DNA from: Flavobacteriaceae bacterium
GTDB lineage: Bacteria; Bacteroidota; Bacteroidia; Flavobacteriales; Flavobacteriaceae
Length of the DNA stretch: 64,000 bases
Direction of reading: 5' to 3'
Assembly: GCA_029248405.1 (NCBI GenBank)
Contig: JAQWJJ010000007.1
Location: forward strand, 124,001-188,000
Part shown: piece by piece, positions 1 to 9,109 of the stretch
Position numbering within the stretch: position 1 is the first letter of the stretch
Layout of the letters: the number at the start of each line of letters is the position of its first letter
The notes under the pieces: model-generated
The model's database searches: none
Told to the model about the DNA's origin: nothing
What the model saw: the letters and a program-made list of their open reading frames with translations, nothing else
Position numbers and translations under genes: made by a program

Positions 1-1
1 T

Positions 2-601
2 ACCGAGATCAAATTCGCCGCTGACGGTGAAATTTTGGTCAAAGGGCCTCAAATCATGATGGGTTATTATAAAGATCCAGACTTGACCGCCGAAGTCATC
101 AAGGATGGCTATTTCCATACCGGGGACATTGGTGAAATGGACGCTGACGGCTTCCTCAAAATAACGGATCGAAAAAAAGAAATGTTCAAAACCAGCGGTG
201 GAAAATATATTGCACCACAGGTTCTTGAGAATGCCCTAAAGCAGTCGCGATTCATTGAGCAAGTCATGGTCATTGGAGAAAATCAAAAAATGCCAGCGGC
301 ACTCATTCAGCCAAATTTTGATTTCGTCAAAGATTGGGGGCAAAATAAGAAATATGATTTACCTACTGATAATCATGCCCTGAACCAACATCCTAAAGTT
401 GTGGCCAGAATACAAGAAGAAATAGACGGCTTTAACGCCCGATTTGGCAAGTGGGAACAAATTAAGCGCTTTGAACTCACACCAGAAGTTTGGAGTATAG
501 AACTCGGTCACCTCACCCCTACCATGAAGATGAAACGAAAAGTCATCCATCAACGCTATAGTGATTTAGTAGAAAAGATCTACGCCGACACAAGGGTTTA
601 A
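2..601 (+). CDS. Long-chain acyl-CoA synthetase (AMP-forming ligase), C-terminal part
   Basis: Partial gene; the reading frame is open to the left edge. It activates fatty acids to acyl-CoA, the entry step for the beta-oxidation genes that follow. Visible are the adenylate-forming core motif around YHTGDIGEMD, the hinge ITDRKKEMFKTSGGKYIAPQ with the GGK turn, and a C-terminal lid region ending in KMKRK, as in FadD-type ligases with AMP-binding and C-terminal domains. About 200 residues are present, so the N-terminal ATP-binding part lies outside the window. The family is clear; chain-length preference cannot be read from this fragment. Confidence 0.9.
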   Translation, partial: TEIKFAADGEILVKGPQIMMGYYKDPDLTAEVIKDGYFHTGDIGEMDADGFLKITDRKKEMFKTSGGKYIAPQVLENALKQSRFIEQVMVIGENQKMPAALIQPNFDFVKDWGQNKKYDLPTDNHALNQHPKVVARIQEEIDGFNARFGKWEQIKRFELTPEVWSIELGHLTPTMKMKRKVIHQRYSDLVEKIYADTRV

Positions 602-645
602 CCAGTTAATTTTTTGTTGTTTTTATATAGAGTCAAAAAAAGTGG

Positions 646-673
646 ATATTTATTATGCACGCATAATAAATAT
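646..673. promoter_or_regulatory. Perfect 28-bp palindrome, candidate MarR operator
   Basis: Left arm ATATTTATTATGC (646-658), two-base centre AC (659-660), right arm GCATAATAAATAT (661-673). All 13 base pairs match. It ends two bases before a TACCTTTA -7-like box and covers the -33 region of the MarR gene at 690. MarR dimers typically bind palindromes of this sort close to their own promoters. The palindrome is seen directly; the operator role is inferred. Confidence 0.6.
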
Positions 674-675
674 TG

Positions 676-683
676 TACCTTTA
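676..683 (+). promoter_or_regulatory. -7 box of the MarR/fad promoter
   Basis: TACCTTTA matches the Bacteroidota -7 element TAnnTTTG at all but the last base and lies six bases before the ATG at 690. TATG at 654-657, 18 bases upstream, may act as a weak -33 element. This short spacing also supports 690 rather than the GTG at 642 as the start. Confidence 0.4.
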
Positions 684-689
684 CAATTG

Positions 690-1130
690 ATGAAAGCAAA
701 AACTATAGACCACATACTCCGTACGGTTTGGATTTCTGTATCCAAAATGTACCACGAAGAAGCGCTAAAAAAGGAAAGTACCATGGCCACTGGTTTTACC
801 CTGATCAGTATCGATCCGGAATACGGCACATCATCTATGGCTTTGGGCCCAAAAATGGGGATGGAAGCCACGAGTTTGTCGCGCACCCTTAAATCAATGG
901 AGTCGAAAGGACTCATTCAGCGCAAACCGAATCCCGAAGACGGACGTGGTGTCATCATACACTTGACTGAATTTGGCCGAAGTATGCGCAACTTTTCAAA
1001 AGAAATCGTCATTGGCTTTGACCAAAAGGTACGACAGGCCATCACACAAGAAGAACTAGAAACATTCAACAGAGTCGCACAAACCATAATGGATTTGGCG
1101 CAATCTAATCAACCCTTCATCAAAAAATAA
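690..1130 (+). CDS. MarR family transcriptional regulator of the fad block
   Basis: A 146-residue MarR protein. The winged helix-turn-helix spans roughly residues 35-100: recognition helix near 55-72 (MGMEATSLSRTLKSM) and wing at 81-96 (NPEDGRGVIIHLTEFG), flanked by dimerisation helices. It lies between an acyl-CoA ligase and the FadN gene, only three bases upstream of the latter, so it very probably controls fatty-acid oxidation, with an acyl-CoA as plausible ligand (inference). The ATG at 690 is preferred to the in-frame GTG at 642, because the upstream codons overlap the palindrome and promoter. A stretch of small regulators of this type is typical in front of Bacteroidota fad genes. Confidence 0.85.
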   Translation: MKAKTIDHILRTVWISVSKMYHEEALKKESTMATGFTLISIDPEYGTSSMALGPKMGMEATSLSRTLKSMESKGLIQRKPNPEDGRGVIIHLTEFGRSMRNFSKEIVIGFDQKVRQAITQEELETFNRVAQTIMDLAQSNQPFIKK

Positions 1131-1133
1131 CAC

Positions 1134-3545
1134 ATGAAGCGACCAATCAAAAGAATAAAAAATGTTGCAGTCATAGGGTCTGGCATTATGGGTAGTGCCA
1201 TTGCCTGTCATTTTGCCAACATAGGTGTGTCTGTGCTGCTTCTGGATATCGCGCCAAATGAACTAACAGAAATTGAGGCCAGTAAAGGCCTTAGCTTAGA
1301 GCATCGGTCGGTCCAAAATCGCATCGTCAATCAGGCTTTAGCAAAATGCATTAAATCAAATCCCAGTCCCCTTTATCACAAATCTTACGCACAACGCATC
1401 ACTACAGGGAACCTCAAGACAGATTTATCCAAAATCAAATCAGTCGACTGGATCATTGAGGTCGTCGTCGAGCGATTGGACATCAAGAAAAAAGTGTTTG
1501 AACAAATCGAGGAATACCGCGAGCCTGGGACATTAGTCAGTTCTAATACATCAGGAATCCCCATCCACCTTATGGCTGAAGGCCGCAGTGAAGATTTCCA
1601 AAAACATTTTTGTGGCACACACTTCTTTAATCCTCCACGCTATCTCAAGCTACTGGAATTGATTCCTGGCCCCCTAACCGATCCTGAAGTGGTGTCCTAT
1701 CTCGAGGAATATGGCAGTAAGTACCTCGGCAAAACCACAATTATTGCCCGAGACACCCCTGCATTTATAGGCAACAGAATTGGTATTTTTGGGATCCAAA
1801 GTCTTTTTCACCAAATGAATGCTTTAGGCCTCACGATTGAGCAGGTGGATAAGCTTACCGGACCAGTAATCGGTCGCCCTAAAAGCGCAACATTCAGAAC
1901 AGTTGATGTGGTTGGCCTAGACACCCTGGCGCACGTCGCTGAAGGCATTTATGACAATTGTCCGGACGATCAGGCTCACGAGCTATTCCAGCATACAGAT
2001 TTTGTCCGAAAGATGTTGGATCAAAATTGGTTAGGCAGTAAGACGGGCCAGGGCTTTTATAAAAAGATGACTAAAGACGGAAAAAGTGAAATCCACGCGC
2101 TCAACCTTGAGACCATGGAGTACCACCCATCAAAAAAGTCAAAATTCACCACTTTAGAAGCGACAAAGTCAATTGATAATGTCATCGATCGATTCCCAAT
2201 ATTGGTCAATGGAACAGATAAGGCCGGTGAATTTTATAGAGCCAACTTTGGGGCACTCTTCCATTATGTCAGCCTCAAGGTTGGCGAAATAACGGATGAT
2301 CTTTACAAGATCGACGATGCCATGAAAGCTGGATTTGGCTGGTCACATGGGCCCTTTGATATTTGGGACGCCATAGGTCTTGACGAAGGCTTGGCGCTCA
2401 TTAAATCTCTTGGACACACCCCTGCCCCATGGCTCACAGCGCTTTCCAAAGCAGACAAGCCACAGTTTTATGCTTTAAATGACGGCAAAAGGTTTTATTA
2501 TGACTTGACAAAAGCCAAGCATGTTTTGATACCTGGTCAAAATGCCATTCTGGTCTTGGATCATATTGATCAGTCGCATGAGCTCTTCAGAAATTCAGGT
2601 GTTGTCATTCATGATTTGGGTGACGGCATCATCAACTGTGGATTTCATAGTAAAATGAATAGTATTGGCGGTGATGTATTGGAAGGCATTAACAAAGCCG
2701 TAGACATAGCCGAGCGCCATTACGACGGACTTGTCATTGGCAATCAAGGTGCCAATTTTTCTGTTGGCGCCAATATTGGCATGATTTTCATGATGGCGGT
2801 CGAGCAAGAATATGACGAGCTCAATGCAGCGATCAAATACTTTCAAGATACGGTCATGAGGCTGCGTTATTCTAGCATCCCAACAGTTATGGCACCCCAT
2901 GGCTTGACTCTAGGAGGAGGTTGTGAACTGACCTTGCATGCCGACCGCGTAGTGGCCGCAGCAGAAAGTTACATCGGGCTGGTAGAATTTGGTGTCGGAG
3001 TCATTCCTGGTGGTGGGGGCAGCAAAGAAATGACCTTAAGAGCCTCTGACGGCTATCAGAAAAATGATGTCGAACTCAACCGACTTCAAGAATATTTCTT
3101 GACCATAGGCATGGCAAAAGTCGCGACCTCTGCGCAAGAAGCTTTTGATCTTGACATACTTAAAAAAGGCAAAGATGTAGTAGTGGTCAACAAAGATCGC
3201 CAAATAGCCATAGCCAAGACAACGGCCCGTCTAATGGCGGATCAAGGCTATACGCAACCGACAATGCGCCAAGACATCAAAGTTCTGGGCAAGCAAGCAC
3301 TGGGCATGTTTCTAGTGGGCACCAACGCCATGAAGGCAGGACACTACATCAGTGATCACGATCTGAAGATTGCCAATAAATTGGCCTATGTTATGGCTGG
3401 AGGAGATTTATCAGAACCAACCTTGGTGAGTGAACAATACCTGCTGGACCTGGAACGCGAAGCATTTTTAAGTCTTTGTGGAGAGCGAAAAACTCTTGAA
3501 CGACTCCAACACATGATCCGCACGGGAAAGCCTTTGCGTAATTAA
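1134..3545 (+). CDS. fadN: 3-hydroxyacyl-CoA dehydrogenase / enoyl-CoA hydratase (FadN type)
   Basis: A bifunctional beta-oxidation enzyme of 803 residues. The N-terminal NAD-binding Rossmann domain has VIGSGIMG (G15-G20). The 3-hydroxyacyl-CoA dehydrogenase C-terminal domains follow with GNRIG and WSHGPFDIWDAIG. The crotonase domain is at the C-terminus, with the two expected glutamates at E598 (GGGCE) and E618 (VEFGVGVIPGGGG). Dehydrogenase-first order is that of FadN, not of FadB. Both active sites look intact. It is followed 49 bases later by the thiolase gene, and the two together perform steps 2-4 of the cycle on acyl-CoA in the cytoplasm. Confidence 0.93.
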   Translation: MKRPIKRIKNVAVIGSGIMGSAIACHFANIGVSVLLLDIAPNELTEIEASKGLSLEHRSVQNRIVNQALAKCIKSNPSPLYHKSYAQRITTGNLKTDLSKIKSVDWIIEVVVERLDIKKKVFEQIEEYREPGTLVSSNTSGIPIHLMAEGRSEDFQKHFCGTHFFNPPRYLKLLELIPGPLTDPEVVSYLEEYGSKYLGKTTIIARDTPAFIGNRIGIFGIQSLFHQMNALGLTIEQVDKLTGPVIGRPKSATFRTVDVVGLDTLAHVAEGIYDNCPDDQAHELFQHTDFVRKMLDQNWLGSKTGQGFYKKMTKDGKSEIHALNLETMEYHPSKKSKFTTLEATKSIDNVIDRFPILVNGTDKAGEFYRANFGALFHYVSLKVGEITDDLYKIDDAMKAGFGWSHGPFDIWDAIGLDEGLALIKSLGHTPAPWLTALSKADKPQFYALNDGKRFYYDLTKAKHVLIPGQNAILVLDHIDQSHELFRNSGVVIHDLGDGIINCGFHSKMNSIGGDVLEGINKAVDIAERHYDGLVIGNQGANFSVGANIGMIFMMAVEQEYDELNAAIKYFQDTVMRLRYSSIPTVMAPHGLTLGGGCELTLHADRVVAAAESYIGLVEFGVGVIPGGGGSKEMTLRASDGYQKNDVELNRLQEYFLTIGMAKVATSAQEAFDLDILKKGKDVVVVNKDRQIAIAKTTARLMADQGYTQPTMRQDIKVLGKQALGMFLVGTNAMKAGHYISDHDLKIANKLAYVMAGGDLSEPTLVSEQYLLDLEREAFLSLCGERKTLERLQHMIRTGKPLRN

Positions 3546-3594
3546 TTGACATTGACCAAAAACAAATGACCATCATCTTTAAAATGTCTTGTTT

Positions 3595-4785
3595 ATGACT
3601 ACTGCATATATTGTTAAAGCCTACCGCACCGCCGTGGGTAAAGCACCTAAAGGATTGTTTCGATTCAAACGGCCAGATGAGCTCGCTGCAGAAACCATCG
3701 AATACATGATGACCCAATTGCCCGAACTCGAGAAGCACCGAATTGACGATGTGATGGTGGGCAATGCCATGCCAGAAGCAGAGCAGGGGCTCAATATGGC
3801 GCGGCTCATCTCCCTTATGGGACTAAAGACGGAAGAAGTACCTGGTGTCACAGTCAATCGCTACTGTGCCTCGGGACTGGAAACAATTGCTATGGCTACA
3901 GCAAAAATTCAAAGCGGCATGGCCGATTGTATCATAGCAGGAGGAGCCGAAAGCATGAGTTTTATTCCAATGGGAGGTTATAAACCCTCACCGGATTATG
4001 CGATTGTCGCACAAGGCCATGAAGATTATTACTGGGGTATGGGCCTCACGGCAGAAGCGGTGGCTAAAGAATATAACGTCAGCCGCGAAGACCAAGACGC
4101 CTTTGCGTTCCACTCACACCAAAAGGCCATCGCCGCGCAACAAACCAACCGATTTCAAAACCAAATTGTTCCGATTAACATCACAGAGACGTATTTGGAT
4201 GAGAATGGACATAAACAAAATAAGCAATATACAGTGGATCGTGATGAGGGGCCGCGGCAAGATACGTCTCTCGAGGCCCTGGCCAAGTTGAGACCAGTAT
4301 TTGCCAATGGCGGCAGTGTTACAGCGGGGAATGCCTCTCAGATGAGCGATGGTGCTGCCTTTGTGATTGTGATGAGTGAAGCCATGATGCAATCACTTAA
4401 CCTCTCCCCCATTGCCCGAATGGTCAATTATGCTGCTGTAGGAGTAGCGCCAAGAATAATGGGTATAGGACCGGTTAAAGCGATACCCAAAGCATTAGAA
4501 AAATCTGGCATCACAAAAAACGACCTCAAATTAATAGAATTAAATGAGGCCTTCGCCTCACAGTCATTGGCGGTCATCAGAGCCTTAAATTTAGACCCTG
4601 ATATAGTGAATGTCAATGGTGGAGCCATTGCACTGGGCCACCCATTAGGATGTACGGGCACCAAGTTGTCGGTACAGCTTTTTGACGAAATGCGCCAACG
4701 CAGTCAACAAGGCGGATATGGTTTAGTGACCATGTGCGTCGGCACAGGCCAAGGTGCTGCTGGTATTTTTGAATTTTTAAATTGA
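3595..4785 (+). CDS. fadA: Acetyl-CoA C-acyltransferase (3-ketoacyl-CoA thiolase)
   Basis: A 396-residue thiolase that cleaves 3-ketoacyl-CoA to acetyl-CoA and a shortened acyl-CoA. All catalytic motifs are present: nucleophilic C91 in NRYCASG, the histidine in GHPLGCTG, and the second cysteine in CVGTGQG. The ATG at 3595 is taken as the start; an in-frame TTG lies two codons earlier. It is the partner of the preceding FadN enzyme and part of the fad block. Confidence 0.94.
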   Translation: MTTAYIVKAYRTAVGKAPKGLFRFKRPDELAAETIEYMMTQLPELEKHRIDDVMVGNAMPEAEQGLNMARLISLMGLKTEEVPGVTVNRYCASGLETIAMATAKIQSGMADCIIAGGAESMSFIPMGGYKPSPDYAIVAQGHEDYYWGMGLTAEAVAKEYNVSREDQDAFAFHSHQKAIAAQQTNRFQNQIVPINITETYLDENGHKQNKQYTVDRDEGPRQDTSLEALAKLRPVFANGGSVTAGNASQMSDGAAFVIVMSEAMMQSLNLSPIARMVNYAAVGVAPRIMGIGPVKAIPKALEKSGITKNDLKLIELNEAFASQSLAVIRALNLDPDIVNVNGGAIALGHPLGCTGTKLSVQLFDEMRQRSQQGGYGLVTMCVGTGQGAAGIFEFLN

Positions 4786-4828
4786 TTTTTTACCCATACG
4801 ACCCCTAATCTCTTAACAACCTAGAACC

Positions 4829-6634
4829 ATGGAACAGACCCCAACCCAAGATAACTTATTGCGTGGCGGACAATTTTTAGTCCAAGCGACGCCATGTGAT
4901 CACATTTTTACTCCAGAAGATTTCTCAGAAGAACAGCGCATGATGATTGAGTCTGTTCAGGAGTTCGTTGATCGAGAGATTTGGCCCAAAAAGGCCCAAT
5001 TCGAACAAAAAGATTATGCCCTTACACTCGATGTGATGAAAAAAATCGGAGAAATGGGACTGCTCGGTATTGCCGTACCAGAGGAATACGGTGGATTGGG
5101 CATGGGTTTTGTCACCACAATGCTCGTGTGTGATTACATCAGTGGTGCCACCGGATCTATCGCGACTGCATTTGGTGCCCATACAGGGATCGGCACCATG
5201 CCCATAACCCTTTACGGCAATGAAACACAAAAGCAAAAATACATCCCGAAACTGGCCTCCGGTGAATGGTTTGGCGCCTACTGCCTCACGGAACCAGGTG
5301 CAGGCAGCGACGCCAATAGTGGAAAGACAAAAGCAGTCTTGAGTGAAGATGGGACGCATTACCTCATTTCAGGACAAAAAATGTGGATCTCAAATGCTGG
5401 TTTCTGTCAACTTTTTATCGTCTTTGCGCGAATTGAAGACGACAAGAACATCACAGGTTTTATCGTGGAAAATGATCCCAACAATGGGATCACCATGGGC
5501 GACGAAGAGCACAAGCTGGGCATCCATTCATCTTCGACACGACAGGTCTTTTTTAACCAAACTAGAGTCCCTATAGACAATATGCTCTCCCAGCGCCAAG
5601 AAGGCTTTAAAATTGCCATGAATGCACTTAATGTTGGCCGTATTAAACTAGCGGGCGCTTGTCTGGATGCCCAAAGAAGAATCATATCCAATGCTGTGGG
5701 ATATGCCAATCAGCGGGTACAATTCAAAACACCCATCGCCCAATTTGGAGCCATTAAGTCAAAATTGGCAGAAATGGCAAGTGCTGCTTTTGTCGACGAA
5801 AGTGCAACCTATCGTGCATCTAAAAATATCGAAGACCGAATTACCTTGAGGCGACAAGCCGGAAATACTCACCAAGAGGCAGAACTAAAGGGCGTTGAAG
5901 AATATGCCATAGAATGTTCTATTTTGAAAGTCGCTGTGTCTGAAAGTGCACAACATTGCGCAGACGAGGGCATTCAAATCTATGGCGGCATGGGATTCAG
6001 TGCAGATACCCCAATGGAGTCGGCTTGGAGAGATGCCCGAATCACGAGGATTTACGAAGGCACCAATGAAATCAACAGAATGCTCTGTGTCGGCATGCTC
6101 TTGAAAAAGGCCATGAAAGGTCATGTAGATTTATTAGGTCCTGCCATGGCTGTTGCTCAAGAGCTCACAGGAATACCGTCTTTTGAAACACCTGATTATT
6201 CTGAGCCATTTTCGGAAGAAAAAGTCATCATTGACCATCTGAAAAAGGTGTTTTTAATGGTCTCTGGACAAGCCGTTCAAAAATACGGGCCGGATTTGGA
6301 GGAACACCAACAACTTTTACTCGCCGCATCAGACATCATGATCAACATCTATATGGCCGAAAGCGGGCTCCTTAGAGCAGAAAAAACCATGAAGTCAGAT
6401 CCTGAAAAAGGACAAAATCAGATGGAAATGGCCCAGCTCTATCTCTACCATGCCGTAGACAAAATCATTCTAAAAGCCAAAGAAGGCATTATTAGTTTTT
6501 CGGAAGGAGACGAACAGCGCATGATGCTTATGGGACTCAAGAGATTCACAAAATATGTGCACCACCCCAACATTATCGCGTTGCGTGTATCCATAGCAGA
6601 TAAGGTTATTGCCGCTAACCATTATCCTTTTTGA
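4829..6634 (+). CDS. Acyl-CoA dehydrogenase (601-residue type)
   Basis: A FAD enzyme for the first, oxidative step of beta-oxidation. Acyl-CoA dehydrogenase N, middle and C domains occupy about residues 30-420: FAD/substrate motif YCLTEPGAGSDA, then EEHKLGIHSSSTRQVFF, then the catalytic glutamate E410 in IYEGTNEINRM. A further ~180-residue helical extension is found in VLCAD-like enzymes and is usual for this Bacteroidota group. Its 3' end overlaps the convergent galM gene by 13 bases. With the ligase, FadN and thiolase it makes a complete saturated fatty-acid degradation set. Confidence 0.93.
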   Translation: MEQTPTQDNLLRGGQFLVQATPCDHIFTPEDFSEEQRMMIESVQEFVDREIWPKKAQFEQKDYALTLDVMKKIGEMGLLGIAVPEEYGGLGMGFVTTMLVCDYISGATGSIATAFGAHTGIGTMPITLYGNETQKQKYIPKLASGEWFGAYCLTEPGAGSDANSGKTKAVLSEDGTHYLISGQKMWISNAGFCQLFIVFARIEDDKNITGFIVENDPNNGITMGDEEHKLGIHSSSTRQVFFNQTRVPIDNMLSQRQEGFKIAMNALNVGRIKLAGACLDAQRRIISNAVGYANQRVQFKTPIAQFGAIKSKLAEMASAAFVDESATYRASKNIEDRITLRRQAGNTHQEAELKGVEEYAIECSILKVAVSESAQHCADEGIQIYGGMGFSADTPMESAWRDARITRIYEGTNEINRMLCVGMLLKKAMKGHVDLLGPAMAVAQELTGIPSFETPDYSEPFSEEKVIIDHLKKVFLMVSGQAVQKYGPDLEEHQQLLLAASDIMINIYMAESGLLRAEKTMKSDPEKGQNQMEMAQLYLYHAVDKIILKAKEGIISFSEGDEQRMMLMGLKRFTKYVHHPNIIALRVSIADKVIAANHYPF

Positions 6635-7629
6635 CCAAAGCCGTCTATCGAAAAGTCGTAGTCTGTAATGTGGTTATATACTTCATTTGCCTTTAAAACT
6701 GATGTCGGAAAATGAGGGTGATGTGGTGCGTCTGGAAAATTTTGGCATTCCAGACAGAGCCCTGGCCAAGGTTCATGAGGCGTCATAAATTCCTGAGTTA
6801 AATGGGAAAAGTTATGCGGGGTGAACACCACAAGGCCGGGTTGATTGGTCGTGACCGAGAGTTTTATGCCTGATTTTTGGCTATATAATATGGCATGAGG
6901 CCCACGTTTTTTCAGGACGAAGGGCGTGTCAAGACCACCAAAGGATTTTTGACAGATGGGTTTTGACTTGCTAAAATCAAAAGAAGTCCCTTCCAGTGAA
7001 CAATAGTGACCTGTTGGCAATAAATCATCATTCAATGCCAATCTCTTGTTGGCATTAATGTATAATTCATGACCACAGACCGAACCAGAACCATCAAGAT
7101 TGAAGTAAGAATGATTGGTCAAGTTAACGATGGTGTCTTGATCAGAACAAGCGGTATAGGTCACTCGAAATGTTTCGTCTAACCATTCAAATCGCGCTGT
7201 GATTTTTAAATTACCCGGAAATCCATTGTGCCCTTCTGGACTCAGGACACTAAGCTCTATTGAAGCGTCGTTGGGACTGTGATTCGCTGGAGCCGCCCAA
7301 TAAAGTGTGTTGAGGGCTTGAGGACCTCCGTGGAGCTGTATGCCCCTTTCGTTGGCACTTATAGGATGATCTTGGTCATTGAGGCGAAACCCTCCTGAGC
7401 CAATTCTACCCGCAAACCGCCCAACTGTCGCACCAACAAAAAACTGAGCATTCTGATGCACTGCCGACCCATAAACCATAGGATTTTCAAAACCCAAAAC
7501 TACAGAACGCTGAATGCCTTTGGCATCAGAAATAAATAGAGCGTTGAGTGTCGCGCCATAATTCAATATTTGGCCGGTCCATCCTCGGTGATTTGTTATG
7601 TTGTAAACCTTAAGCTGATCCATCATCAT
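6622..7629 (-). CDS. galM: Aldose 1-epimerase (galactose mutarotase)
   Basis: 335 residues, interconverting alpha and beta anomers of hexoses. Active-site elements are visible: RFAGRI (71-76), H100 in GIQLHGG, H173 in NLTNHSYFNL and the catalytic base E294 in LECQNFPDAP. The gene opens with three consecutive ATG codons (M1-M3), so the true start could be any of them. There is no signal peptide, so it is cytoplasmic. It is transcribed alone and overlaps the acyl-CoA dehydrogenase tail-to-tail without a visible terminator hairpin. Confidence 0.92.
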   Translation of the reverse strand: MMMDQLKVYNITNHRGWTGQILNYGATLNALFISDAKGIQRSVVLGFENPMVYGSAVHQNAQFFVGATVGRFAGRIGSGGFRLNDQDHPISANERGIQLHGGPQALNTLYWAAPANHSPNDASIELSVLSPEGHNGFPGNLKITARFEWLDETFRVTYTACSDQDTIVNLTNHSYFNLDGSGSVCGHELYINANKRLALNDDLLPTGHYCSLEGTSFDFSKSKPICQKSFGGLDTPFVLKKRGPHAILYSQKSGIKLSVTTNQPGLVVFTPHNFSHLTQEFMTPHEPWPGLCLECQNFPDAPHHPHFPTSVLKANEVYNHITDYDFSIDGFGQKG

Positions 7630-7771
7630 CTCTAACTATTCGGGGGCAAGGTCGAAATTAGCACATTTATTCGATCTAGGACGCGCCCACAATAAATGAA
7701 TTTATGTACCTTTTATGCACAAATTACTCCTACTTCTTGGGCATAATTAAAAGCACTTATAAAAACACTTT

Positions 7772-9109
7772 ATGAAGAATCATTTATTTTTTTTGTTCTG
7801 CTGGTCATTAATGTGTCCTGCTGTACAAGCACAATCTGACATGCGCATTTATGAAATGATTCAGAATGTCAACAGTGCACGATTGGCCAAAGATGTTCAG
7901 ACCCTTGTTGATTTTGGGACACGACATACCTTGAGCGACACCACATCACACACCAAAGGTATTGGAGCCGCCAGACGGTTCATCAAACAAGAATTTGAGG
8001 CCATAAGTGCTGCATGCGGCGGTTGTCTTGAGGTTTATTACCAAAAATCTTTGATTCAAAAAGGCAGTAATGAGCGGATTTTTGAGGACGTTTGGGTGGT
8101 CAATGTTGTTGCAGTGCAGAAAGGCAACAAAAACCCTAACAGCTATATCATGATGTCTGGCGACATCGATTCTCGCATCAGTGATCCTAATAATGCTGTC
8201 GATACATCTCCAGGGGCCAATGACAATGCCAGTGGTATGGCCGGCACATTGGAAGCCGCTAGGGTCCTGTCGCAATACTCATTTGACAACAGTATTGTTT
8301 ATTTGGGGCTCAGTGGTGAAGAACAAGGTTTATTTGGCGGAAAAGGTGTGGCACAAATGGCCATTGATCAGCAATGGGACGTCATTGGTGTGTTCAATAA
8401 CGATATGATTGGCAATATCACTGGTGTAGACGGTGTCATAGACAACAGAACTTTTCGCATTTTTAGCGAACCCACGCCAGTGACCGAATCTGAGGCAGAG
8501 AGACGCGCTCGCCGATTTTATGGCGGAGAGGTAGATGGAGTTTCGCGGCAACTTGCAAGATATGTCTTCAATACCACCAAAACGTATATGCCCGAAATGA
8601 ACCCTATGATGGTCTATCGGTTAGATCGATTTGGACGTGGTGGTCACCACCGACCATTTAACGACGCCGGTTTTGCAGGCATTCGCATTATGGAAGCTCA
8701 TGAAAATTATACCCAACAGCATCAAGACTTAAGGATCGAAAATGGCATTAGTTATGGCGATCGCATTGAACATGTAGATTTTGATTACGCCGCCAAACTC
8801 ACTGCCGTCAATACAATTAATTTGGCCGCCTTGGCCTGGGCCCCATTGGCCCCAAGTCAAGTGTCTATTGGCGGAATCGTCGCCCCCTCTGTATCACTCA
8901 AATGGCCCCCCGTAAACCGCGCCGTAGCTTATAAAATTTATTGGCGCAAGACGACTTCACCAACTTGGGAATACAGCAGAGTAGTGACCAACACTACGGA
9001 ATTTACCCTGGACGGCATTGTTGTCGACAACTTTTTCTTCGGGGTCGCAGCAATTGGTGCCAATGGTCATGAAAGCATTGTCACCTTCCCAAATAAAATT
9101 CTAAGATAA
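7772..9109 (+). CDS. Secreted M28-family metallopeptidase with FnIII-like tail
   Basis: A 445-residue exported protein. Signal peptide at residues 1-20 (ends PAVQA), M28 zinc peptidase domain about 30-355, and a fibronectin type III-like domain about 360-445. Metal-site motifs: D131/D133 in SGDIDSR, D151 in GANDNASG, catalytic glutamates E183-E184 in SGEEQG, D211 in NNDMIG, and a late histidine in NYTQQHQD. In the usual motif (GHxDS) the first zinc ligand is His; here it is Asp131. The stop codon overlaps the next ATG (TAATG), so it is translationally coupled to the M1 peptidase. No T9SS sorting domain is seen. Confidence 0.85.
   Translation: MKNHLFFLFCWSLMCPAVQAQSDMRIYEMIQNVNSARLAKDVQTLVDFGTRHTLSDTTSHTKGIGAARRFIKQEFEAISAACGGCLEVYYQKSLIQKGSNERIFEDVWVVNVVAVQKGNKNPNSYIMMSGDIDSRISDPNNAVDTSPGANDNASGMAGTLEAARVLSQYSFDNSIVYLGLSGEEQGLFGGKGVAQMAIDQQWDVIGVFNNDMIGNITGVDGVIDNRTFRIFSEPTPVTESEAERRARRFYGGEVDGVSRQLARYVFNTTKTYMPEMNPMMVYRLDRFGRGGHHRPFNDAGFAGIRIMEAHENYTQQHQDLRIENGISYGDRIEHVDFDYAAKLTAVNTINLAALAWAPLAPSQVSIGGIVAPSVSLKWPPVNRAVAYKIYWRKTTSPTWEYSRVVTNTTEFTLDGIVVDNFFFGVAAIGANGHESIVTFPNKILR

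Noticed and set aside
614-892. 92-codon plus-strand frame overlapping marR
   Set aside because: Out of frame with the clear MarR protein and overlapping the palindrome; no likeness to any family.
4925-5359. 144-codon minus-strand frame inside the acyl-CoA dehydrogenase gene
   Set aside because: Antisense shadow with many scattered Cys/His and no family likeness.
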